A stretch of 35,296 bases of DNA from an uncultured Caryophanales bacterium (GTDB taxonomy: Bacteria > Bacillota_I > Bacilli_A > RFN20 > CAG-826). Below the pieces are notes generated by a model, which saw only the letters and a list, made by a program, of their open reading frames with translations, had not been told where the DNA came from and ran no database searches. The DNA lies in the NCBI GenBank assembly GCA_946403545.1, contig CAMJAG010000003.1, forward strand, positions 1 to 35,296. The letters run 5' to 3'. Made by a program: the position numbers and the translations under genes. Shown one piece after another: positions 28,382 through 35,296 of the stretch. Numbering within the stretch: position 1 is the first letter of the stretch; each line of letters starts with the position of its first letter.

Positions 28382-28855
28382 TTAATAAATGGATATATTT
28401 GCGTTTCTTAAAATCTCTTCTATTTCTTTCATTCTTGCTCTATCTCTTCTGTTCATACCGAGTTTAACAAAGAAAGAAACTATTAAAACTCCTGCCATGA
28501 TTACCATAACGATTGGTGCAGCCATCATTTTAAAAGATGCACCACCAAATTCATTCACCGTATTAATCATTATAAGAGAAATAGGTAACATGAAAGTGAG
28601 AAGGATACCAGCAAATATTAAATTAATGAATGCTGGGACTTTAAGTCTTTTTCTACATTCTTCATATTCTTGAAGAAGTTGAGCGTATTTAGGATCTTTT
28701 CTTAATCTTTCCTCCGCCATATCTTCTTCGACGGTTTGTTGAGCGTAGTAATCTTTAGGATCATAGTAAGGATTATTACAGCCACAGTATTCGCATTTTT
28801 TATCCGCAGTTGTTAGATTAGCACCACAATATGGGCATCTGATTTTTTCACTCAT
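28382..28855 (-). CDS. Zinc-ribbon protein with two TM segments
   Basis: CPYCGANLTTADKKCEYCGCNN plus two hydrophobic helices. Confidence 0.7.
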   Translation of the reverse strand: MSEKIRCPYCGANLTTADKKCEYCGCNNPYYDPKDYYAQQTVEEDMAEERLRKDPKYAQLLQEYEECRKRLKVPAFINLIFAGILLTFMLPISLIMINTVNEFGGASFKMMAAPIVMVIMAGVLIVSFFVKLGMNRRDRARMKEIEEILRNANISIY

Positions 28856-28952
28856 AACACTTACCTCCTAAACTTCTTATTTGGCATATATTTTTGCCAA
28901 TTAGAATTTTAGTTTATTATATTGTTATAATCAATATAAATCGGAAAAATCG

Positions 28953-29861
28953 TTACTTGTCTAATTTGAAAGTATGTCCTAGCCATGTAGTCTTAGATTC
29001 TATATTAGTAATTGTGATATATTTTTTAACTTCTTTTACAGCACCTTTAGGTAGCCAAGGATTAAAATGATTGAATACTATTTCAACTTTTTTGTTTTCT
29101 AATATTTCTTTGTTTTTAATAACAAATTCTCTCATTGGTCCACACATTTTGAAAACCCAAATTGGAGTTACTAATATGACTTTGTCATATTTATTCAAGT
29201 CTACATCTATAGGAAGGAGTTCCATTGGCCATTTGTGCATGCCAAATCTGCCACACCACCAAAAGCCCAATGTTCCTTCAGTTCTTTCTTTTGTTTTAAT
29301 TTCTAAAATATCTGCGGATTCTTTATCTGCTTTTACATAGGCAATTCTTTTAGTGAATTTCATTCTAGAGAAATAAACAACGAGGGTTTTACTATGGTTA
29401 TTGATGTTTTTATAGTCTTTTTCATCAAATTTGAAGTTAACTTGGTTGTAGCTAACTAGTGCTACATAGCCACAGATAAGTTGAAGTACTCCGAATGTGA
29501 AATAAGCAATATCTAAAACATTTAAAGGGAATATTATAAATTGAATAATAATCCACAGCATTAAAGTAAAGCCAAATATTGTACCTAAAGCATAACCAAT
29601 TCTTTTATTTCTTAATATTAATAAGAACGCAACAACGTTACTGATTCCATTAACAATAATTAACGCAATACCAGGAAAAATGTAGTTTTGGAACAAAACA
29701 TCAGCGAAAGGGAGGACTTGGAAATAAGGTAACATTGCTTCCATTTTCAATAAGCTTCCATCTGGTTTAATAAGCATGCATATGCCACCTACAAAAGCAC
29801 CTACTCCTATAAAAGCAGTCCAAAACAAAAGTAATCCTTTAAAAATCTTTAATCTTTTCAT
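28953..29861 (-). CDS. Membrane protein (about 4 TMs) fused to a flavodoxin-like domain
   Basis: C-terminal KTLVVYFSRMKFTKR...DKVILVTPIWVFKMCGPMREFV resembles flavodoxin; N-terminal TMs. Confidence 0.65.
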   Translation of the reverse strand: MKRLKIFKGLLLFWTAFIGVGAFVGGICMLIKPDGSLLKMEAMLPYFQVLPFADVLFQNYIFPGIALIIVNGISNVVAFLLILRNKRIGYALGTIFGFTLMLWIIIQFIIFPLNVLDIAYFTFGVLQLICGYVALVSYNQVNFKFDEKDYKNINNHSKTLVVYFSRMKFTKRIAYVKADKESADILEIKTKERTEGTLGFWWCGRFGMHKWPMELLPIDVDLNKYDKVILVTPIWVFKMCGPMREFVIKNKEILENKKVEIVFNHFNPWLPKGAVKEVKKYITITNIESKTTWLGHTFKLDK

Positions 29862-29867
29862 AATTAT

Positions 29868-30455
29868 TTATTCCTTCATTAATTGATTTATTAAATCTTC
29901 TATATATTTGTTTCTATCTTTCTCTTTAGAGAAGTCTAGTCCTAAAAAGTGAGTGTCAGTTAGCGATCTTAAAAATGCCGCTTGCATTAAACTTGCTAAA
30001 GAAAAGGCAAATCTCTCTCTATCTTTTATATCAACAATTGCATCTTTAACTTGATACATAATTGCCTTAAGGCAATAATTTGAATTACTATCTTCAGAAT
30101 AATTATTAAAATCTCCTAAAATAGATACTTTAGAAATAGACGGATGAGTAAATAAGAAATCAAAAACTTGTTTTGCGGTTTGGGTCACTCTTGCCTTAGC
30201 TTGTTCAAATTTAGAAGAGTTAGGATCAATATCAAGAATTGGTTGGAATGAATAAACAACATTCCCCACTATTCTTTGGACACATTCTGTAATTAAGTTA
30301 TCTTTGTTTCCAAAATGATAATTGATTAATCCAACAGAAACGCCACTTTTGTTAGCGATGTCTCTAATTGTGACTTTGTCTACATCACCTTTATTCTCTC
30401 TAATTAATGTTGTAGTTATTTCAATTAACTCTTCTTTACAGTTTTTTGTATTCAT
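29868..30455 (-). CDS. TetR/AcrR-family transcriptional regulator
   Basis: VTIRDIANKSGVSVGLINYHFGNKDNLI HTH; ORF track start 30476 overlaps promoter elements, so ATG 30455 is preferred. Confidence 0.88.
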   Translation of the reverse strand: MNTKNCKEELIEITTTLIRENKGDVDKVTIRDIANKSGVSVGLINYHFGNKDNLITECVQRIVGNVVYSFQPILDIDPNSSKFEQAKARVTQTAKQVFDFLFTHPSISKVSILGDFNNYSEDSNSNYCLKAIMYQVKDAIVDIKDRERFAFSLASLMQAAFLRSLTDTHFLGLDFSKEKDRNKYIEDLINQLMKE

Positions 30456-30462
30456 GTCTATT

Positions 30463-30491
30463 ACTATACTAAACATTGTTCAGTTTTGCAA
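30463..30491 (-). promoter_or_regulatory. Promoter TTGCAA-17-TATAGT with a TetR-type operator (TGAACAATGTTTA) in the spacer
   Basis: Minus strand: -35 at 30486-30491, -10 at 30463-30468, near-palindrome at 30470-30482. Confidence 0.6.
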
Positions 30492-30521
30492 TTTATAAAA
30501 TAATCAATTTATAATAATTAC

Positions 30522-30872
30522 ATGAATGATTTTCAAAAAGTCATAGCAAACATTAAGAAAGAATATCCTACTGTAAGACAAATGTTTGAACATTACGCTC
30601 AAATAGATTTCGATATTTTGTTTGATCCTTGGAACTTTATGTTTATTGGAATTTACGAAGAGGATGGAAAAATAATTCTTACAGATAACGCTCAATATGT
30701 TGAGACTTGTCAAATTGAAGATGAAGATTATCCAAATGTCGCTAAGATTTGTGAAAAGCATGGATTAGTATTTAATAATTGGCATATTGAATGCGATTAT
30801 AATTCCAATAAAGACATTAAGAAATATCTAGATTGCTTATACGAGTTACAAGAAAAATACGCAAAAAAATAA
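30522..30872 (+). CDS. Conserved-looking hypothetical protein
   Basis: 116-aa ORF followed directly by a terminator; divergent from the TetR gene. Confidence 0.55.
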   Translation: MNDFQKVIANIKKEYPTVRQMFEHYAQIDFDILFDPWNFMFIGIYEEDGKIILTDNAQYVETCQIEDEDYPNVAKICEKHGLVFNNWHIECDYNSNKDIKKYLDCLYELQEKYAKK

Positions 30873-30895
30873 TGGCCACAAGGCCATTTTTTTAT
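30873..30895 (+). terminator. Intrinsic terminator
   Basis: ATGGCC-ACAA-GGCCAT then T-tract. Confidence 0.8.
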
Positions 30896-30909
30896 AAAAA
30901 GAGTCATTG

Positions 30910-31200
30910 CTATTTCTTTAAATCTGAAATAACAAGACGGATCAAATCATTAATCTCTTCTGGATCTTCAGAGTCTACGATATACATTGGTTTTGCACAA
31001 GGATAAGGAATTGCTTCTTTTAGATTATAAGAGAGTAATGATTTGCTCTTTTTGATGAGGAATCTATTATCGTAGATTCCACCAAAAATTATTCCATCCT
31101 TGTATAGGATGTATTCACCCATCATCTTCTTATAAGTGATACCTTTTACTTCTCTAAGAAGTTCTAATACATATAGTAGATATTCGTTATTAGTGGCCAT
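30910..31200 (-). CDS. TfoX N-terminal domain family protein
   Basis: ITYKKMMGEYILYKDGIIFGGIYDNRFLIK matches TfoX_N; start MATNNE at 31200. Confidence 0.75.
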   Translation of the reverse strand: MATNNEYLLYVLELLREVKGITYKKMMGEYILYKDGIIFGGIYDNRFLIKKSKSLLSYNLKEAIPYPCAKPMYIVDSEDPEEINDLIRLVISDLKK

Positions 31201-31202
31201 AA

Positions 31203-31364
31203 CTAACAATCTCTTTCTCTTTCAAATGTGATGACTACTCCGTGTCCAACAGCGATGTTTGGAGAAACTGTGACAACCTTCCATCCAATTTTACCTAATT
31301 TATTCATTTCATTTTCTGCTTCTTTTACAGGAGCTACAACAACTTTATATTCGTACATATTCAT
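31203..31364 (-). CDS. Small DUF4177-like protein (53 aa), absent from the ORF track
   Basis: MNMYEYKVVVAPVKEAENEMNKLGKIGWKVVTVSPNIAVGHGVVITFERERDC*; SD gaggt upstream; abuts the TfoX-like gene. Confidence 0.65.
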   Translation of the reverse strand: MNMYEYKVVVAPVKEAENEMNKLGKIGWKVVTVSPNIAVGHGVVITFERERDC

Positions 31365-31390
31365 ATACCTCAAAAATTATTTTAGATATA

Positions 31391-31424
31391 AAAAACTGAG
31401 ATAGCAAACGCTACCTCAGTTATT
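31391..31424 (-). terminator. Terminator after the GGGtGRT gene
   Basis: AACTGAGGTAGCGTTTGCTATCTCAGTT then TTTT on the minus strand. Confidence 0.75.
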
Positions 31425-31439
31425 AGTAATAAATATAAA

Positions 31440-32444
31440 TTATTTATTTAATGCTTCAGCGACAGAAACTGCGACTGCAACAGTAGCACCAACCATTGGG
31501 TTGTTGCCCATACCGATGAGGCCCATCATTTCGACGTGAGCTGGAACGGAAGAAGAACCAGCGAATTGAGCGTCACTGTGCATTCTACCCATTGTATCTG
31601 TCATACCATAGCTTGCAGGACCTGCTGCCATGTTATCTGGGTGAAGAGTTCTACCTGTACCACCACCAGATGCAACTGAGAAGTATTTCTTACCGAGTTC
31701 GTTACATTCTTTTTTGTATGTACCTGCGACTGGGTGTTGGAATCTTGTTGGGTTTGTAGAGTTACCTGTAATGGAAACATCAACACCTTCTAAGTGCATA
31801 ATTGCAACACCTTCTCTAACATCATCAGCACCATAGCAACGAACTGCTAATCTGTCAGGATTGTTACCATATTTTGTTTCTTTAACAATCTTAACTTTAC
31901 CTGTGAAGTAATCGAATTCTGTTTCAACATGAGTGAAACCGTTGATTCTAGAGATAATCTTAGCAGCGTCTTTACCAAGACCGTTTAAGATAACTCTTAA
32001 TGGTTCTTTTCTTACTTTGTTAGCTTTTTTAGCAATACCGATAGCGCCTTCTGCAGCAGCGAAGGATTCGTGTCCTGCTAAGAAGCAGAAACATTTTGTT
32101 TCTTCACTTAATAACATAGCGCCTAAGTTACCATGACCTAAGCCGACTTTTCTATCATCTGCGACAGAGCCTGGGATACAGAAGGATTGTAATCCAACAC
32201 CGATCCATTTAGCAGCTTCTGCAGCATCTTTAGCGTTGTTTTTAATTGCTAAAGCAGCACCGACAGTGTATGCCCAGCAAGCATTTTCAAAGCAAATTGT
32301 TTGAATATCTTTAACTGCTTGATAAACGTTTAAACCTTTATCTTTACAAATTTGTTCTGCTTCTTCGATGGATTTAATACCATTGTCGTTTAAGCATTTA
32401 TTAATTTGTGCAATTCTTCTTTCATAACCTTCAAAAGTAATCAT
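31440..32444 (-). CDS. GGGtGRT family protein
   Basis: Contains VASGGGTGRTLHPDNMAAGPASYGMTDTMGRMHSDAQFAGSSSVPAH; next to a NifU-like scaffold gene. Confidence 0.85.
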   Translation of the reverse strand: MITFEGYERRIAQINKCLNDNGIKSIEEAEQICKDKGLNVYQAVKDIQTICFENACWAYTVGAALAIKNNAKDAAEAAKWIGVGLQSFCIPGSVADDRKVGLGHGNLGAMLLSEETKCFCFLAGHESFAAAEGAIGIAKKANKVRKEPLRVILNGLGKDAAKIISRINGFTHVETEFDYFTGKVKIVKETKYGNNPDRLAVRCYGADDVREGVAIMHLEGVDVSITGNSTNPTRFQHPVAGTYKKECNELGKKYFSVASGGGTGRTLHPDNMAAGPASYGMTDTMGRMHSDAQFAGSSSVPAHVEMMGLIGMGNNPMVGATVAVAVSVAEALNK

Positions 32445-32449
32445 ATTAA

Positions 32450-33142
32450 TTATTCCTTTCTTGGGTCAATGAACTTGACACCATCGTTGTATCTACCATA
32501 TTGGCCTTTAGCTTTTTCTAAAGCTTCTTCAGCAGATAATCCTTTTTTCATGAAATCTGTGAATTTGCCAATTGATAAGTATTGATAACCAATGATTTCG
32601 CCATCTGCATCTAATGCCATAGATGTGATGTAACCTTCGGTTAATTCAAGGTATCTAGGACCTTTTTCTTTTGTAGAATAAATTGTACCAACTTGGCTTC
32701 TGAGGCCTTTGCCTAAATCTTCAAGACCTGCACCAACTGGTAAACCGTTTTCTGAGAAAGCACTTTGTGTTCTACCATAAACGATTTGTAAGAATAATTC
32801 ACGCATTGCAGTATTGATAGCGTCGCAAACTAAGTCAGTATTTACTGCTTCTAATAATGTTTTGCCTACTAAAGCTTCACTTGCCATAGCAGCACTGTGT
32901 GTCATACCAGAACAACCGATTGTTTCGATTAATGCTTCTTCGATGATACCGTTTTTAACGTTTAATGAGAGTTTACATGCGCCTTGTTGTGGAGCACACC
33001 AACCAATACCGTGTGTGAAACCGTTAATATCTTTGATTTCTCTGGAATATACCCATTTTCCTTCTTCAGGAATTGGAGCACAACCATGAGATGCACCGCA
33101 TTTCACTTTACACATGTTTTCAACTTCTTTTGTGTAATTCAT
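32450..33142 (-). CDS. Iron-sulfur cluster assembly scaffold-like (NifU/IscU-related) protein
   Basis: IETIGCSGMTHSAAMASEALVGKTL and CAPQQGACKL; 5 nt from the GGGtGRT gene. Confidence 0.8.
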   Translation of the reverse strand: MNYTKEVENMCKVKCGASHGCAPIPEEGKWVYSREIKDINGFTHGIGWCAPQQGACKLSLNVKNGIIEEALIETIGCSGMTHSAAMASEALVGKTLLEAVNTDLVCDAINTAMRELFLQIVYGRTQSAFSENGLPVGAGLEDLGKGLRSQVGTIYSTKEKGPRYLELTEGYITSMALDADGEIIGYQYLSIGKFTDFMKKGLSAEEALEKAKGQYGRYNDGVKFIDPRKE

Positions 33143-33160
33143 CTTTTCTCCTCCGTATTA

Positions 33161-33232
33161 GATATTTTTTAATATCCCACCACTTTAGATGTCATAAGTG
33201 GTTTTAAATTTATTTAGGAGTGACATCACTCC
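33161..33232 (-). promoter_or_regulatory. Structured leader/operator region upstream of the scaffold-GGGtGRT operon
   Basis: Perfect-arm palindrome GGAGTGACATCACTCC (33217-33232), hairpin ACCACTT/AAGTGGT (33179-33202), hairpin GATATT/AATATC (33161-33176); TGGTATGAT extended -10 just upstream. Confidence 0.55.
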
Positions 33233-33331
33233 AAAAGAAATCATACCATTTTTTTATTATAATAAAAGATATTTTTATCACTAGATTGTAACACCATCTC
33301 TAATTTATAGGTTTTCAAAAATAAACAAAAA

Positions 33332-33357
33332 CAGTACCGATTGCTCGATACTGTCTT
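33332..33357 (-). terminator. Terminator after the ABC exporter operon
   Basis: ACAGTATCGAGCAATCGGTACTGT then TTTTT on the minus strand. Confidence 0.7.
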
Positions 33358-33365
33358 TAAATTAT

Positions 33366-34049
33366 TTAGAAATCAACTTTTGCTAACCTCTTTGAAGAAA
33401 TTTTATAAACCAATAAATGGAGCAGGAAAGAGAGTATGATTGCGCCTGCTAAGATAGCAAATTGGATTCCAATATGTAAATTGTTGAAAAACTCAAGTCC
33501 AGGTATATATGGCAAAACGATTGTAAATATTCCAATGTATAGAACAAATCCTATGATGGTAAACAATGATGACATCACAATGGACTTACCTTTTTTGTAA
33601 TAAATTGGGAAGAAGATAAGGTCCGCAACAGCGTAACCAATGATACCAAATGCTAGTAAAAGCACAAAACTGTTAAGTCCTAAACCAGGGATAAAGTATT
33701 TTTCTGGATCCTTAGCATTTTGAATAATTACTTCATTAATAACTCTTGCTAAAGGATATAAAGCGGTCAATAAAAGAATATAAGTTACTTGCATTAAAAT
33801 AACAGTAATAATTCTTGCTAAGACTATGTCTTTCTTTCTAACTGGCAATAAAACAGAATAAAGTAAATCGTTGCTTTGTTGTCCCTTATTAGCACCCAAG
33901 AAAAGAATTGGATAGCAAGTTAAGATATAAATGAAGCCGATTCCTATTGGATAAGCAGGAATTAGAATCATTAACGGAAACATAGCGATGAATACATAGC
34001 AGATAGGATGCATCGCTAAGCGGAGTTCTTTATAAAGTAAAGCTTTCAT
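33366..34049 (-). CDS. ABC-2 type permease
   Basis: Multi-TM; overlaps the ATPase gene by 20 nt. Confidence 0.75.
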   Translation of the reverse strand: MKALLYKELRLAMHPICYVFIAMFPLMILIPAYPIGIGFIYILTCYPILFLGANKGQQSNDLLYSVLLPVRKKDIVLARIITVILMQVTYILLLTALYPLARVINEVIIQNAKDPEKYFIPGLGLNSFVLLLAFGIIGYAVADLIFFPIYYKKGKSIVMSSLFTIIGFVLYIGIFTIVLPYIPGLEFFNNLHIGIQFAILAGAIILSFLLHLLVYKISSKRLAKVDF

Positions 34050-34899
34050 TGTTGTGACTCCTTTCTAGATAGACCATAATTTCTTCTAAATCTGGTTCTC
34101 TTGGTTTGATATCGTGTTTGATAAAAACGTCTTTGTTATCAACACTGATGAGGCCTTCGATGTGGTCATCTAATTCTTTATAAGCGATATATTCTTTTTC
34201 TAAGTCTTTATTCTTAGTTTTGTCTATGACAAATAAATAAGAATTAACAAAATCTTTTTTCTTACCAGTAAAGACAATTTCACCATTTTGGATATAAGTA
34301 ATATTGCTTGCACATTTATCTAAGTCACTTGTGATATGTGTGGAGAAAAGAATAGCGCGGTCACCACTTTTAACGATTTCTCTAAAGATGTCTAAAACTT
34401 CTTCTCTAGAGACTGGATCTAAGCCTGATGTTGGTTCATCTAAGATTAAGAGTTCCGCTTTATGGGATAAAGCTATAGCCACAGAGTATTTAACTTTCAT
34501 ACCACTTGATAACTCTTCGAGTTTTTTATTCACATCAAGGTTAAAAAGTTTACATACTTCTTCAAACTTCTTTTCATCAAAGTTCTTGTAGAAACGTTTA
34601 GTAACATTCATTAATTGCTTAATTGTACGGTTTGGATGGTAATTAAGCTCACTTAACGCAAAACCAATTCGTTGTTTGTTTTCTAATTCGTTATCGGTCA
34701 TATCTGTTTCAAAAGCTTGGATAGAACCACTTTCATAATGCAATAAATTCATAATGCATTTAAGTGTTGTGGTCTTACCTGCACCATTACGACCAATAAA
34801 ACCCATGATTTCTCCAGGTTTGATGCTAAAGGAGACATTTTTTAGGGAAAATGATGGATATTTTTTATTAACATTTTCCAATCTTAATATTTCTTCCAT
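34030..34899 (-). CDS. ABC transporter ATP-binding protein
   Basis: GRNGAGKTT Walker A, ELSSGMKVKYSVAIAL signature, LLILDEPTSGLDP Walker B. Confidence 0.9.
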   Translation of the reverse strand: MEEILRLENVNKKYPSFSLKNVSFSIKPGEIMGFIGRNGAGKTTTLKCIMNLLHYESGSIQAFETDMTDNELENKQRIGFALSELNYHPNRTIKQLMNVTKRFYKNFDEKKFEEVCKLFNLDVNKKLEELSSGMKVKYSVAIALSHKAELLILDEPTSGLDPVSREEVLDIFREIVKSGDRAILFSTHITSDLDKCASNITYIQNGEIVFTGKKKDFVNSYLFVIDKTKNKDLEKEYIAYKELDDHIEGLISVDNKDVFIKHDIKPREPDLEEIMVYLERSHNNESFTL

Positions 34900-34901
34900 A
34901 A

Positions 34902-35105
34902 TTATTTTTTATCTCCCATTAAGGCATAAAATGCATCGGATTTCATAATCGCTAATCCACCTCTACTTTTATCGCCCATAACTAATAACGTTTCGCCTTC
35001 TTTGATGTCAAACATATCTCTTGCTTCCTTAGGAATTGTGATTTGACCTTTAGGTCCTACTCTGACACTGACGATGAATCTATCATTTTCAATTACTTCT
35101 TTCAT
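34902..35105 (-). CDS. AbrB/SpoVT-like (AbrB/MazE swapped-hairpin) DNA-binding protein
   Basis: VRVGPKGQITIPKEARDMFDIKEGETLLVMGD. Confidence 0.88.
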   Translation of the reverse strand: MKEVIENDRFIVSVRVGPKGQITIPKEARDMFDIKEGETLLVMGDKSRGGLAIMKSDAFYALMGDKK

Positions 35106-35177
35106 AATTCTTACTTTTCTTACCTTTCTTACTTTATTATATTCCTTATTTTAGAAATTAAAAGTAATTTTAAATAA

Positions 35178-35207
35178 AAAAACAGCTCTAACATTAAATT
35201 AGAACTG
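35178..35207 (-). terminator. Terminator downstream of tRNA-fMet
   Basis: ACAGTTCTAA-TTTAATG-TTAGAGCTGT then T-tract on the minus strand. Confidence 0.7.
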
Positions 35208-35218
35208 TAATTAACGAT

Positions 35219-35294
35219 TGGTTGCGGAGGTAGGATTTGAACACTACGACCTCCAGGTTATGGGCCTGACGAGCTACCACTGCTCTACTCCGCG
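35219..35294 (-). tRNA. Initiator tRNA-fMet (CAT) with a one-nucleotide bulge in the T-stem
   Basis: C1/A72 mismatch (CGCGGAG/CTCCGCA), A11:U24, CAT anticodon (CCCATAA loop), encoded CCA; T-stem GTAG-T-G / CCTAC. Confidence 0.88.
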
Positions 35295-35296
35295 AT

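Noticed and set aside
31601-31786. ORFs overlapping the GGGtGRT and scaffold genes (also 31933..32136, 32814..33089, 32984..33172)
   Set aside because: Overlap strongly supported CDSs and show no independent features.
1-35296. Mycoplasma-type code (TGA = Trp)
   Set aside because: Long ORFs are open under the standard code and no in-frame TGA appears in conserved genes; only TGA avoidance is supported.
1-35296. CRISPR array, transposase, integrase or prophage
   Set aside because: No direct-repeat/spacer periodicity and no recognisable mobile-element proteins in the ORF track.

Overview
35.3 kb of AT-rich, densely coding bacterial DNA, most like a low-GC Firmicutes/Mollicutes-related gut lineage (inference). 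I see no phage, transposon, CRISPR or rRNA. Recognisable housekeeping and metabolic genes: an NrdG-type radical SAM activase, dCMP deaminase, FolD, rubrerythrin, a Crp/Fnr regulator, an SBP+permease ABC operon with no ATPase, two ATPase+ABC-2 permease exporter operons (one led by an AbrB-like protein), an MscS channel, a GT-C-like glycosyltransferase, lipoproteins (metallophosphoesterase, M6-like protease), a TfoX_N protein, and the GGGtGRT + NifU-like scaffold pair. There are three minus-strand tRNAs (Phe, Asp, fMet). Best second-look items: (1) a 1304-aa protein with a TetR-like N-terminus plus PAS, HD-GYP, PAS and GGDEF, preceded by a 390-bp intergenic region with two copies of a structured motif; (2) a tRNA-Phe(GAA) with a non-canonical T-loop (CGCGCTC) and A18 instead of G18; (3) a tRNA-fMet with an extra nucleotide in the T-stem; (4) no TGA among 33 inspected stop codons; (5) a 1133-aa repeat surface protein directly upstream of mscS; (6) a TetR operator lying in a promoter spacer with an apparently leaderless start; (7) a structured, palindrome-containing leader upstream of the GGGtGRT pair. 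All family calls were made by eye from motifs; no searches were run.
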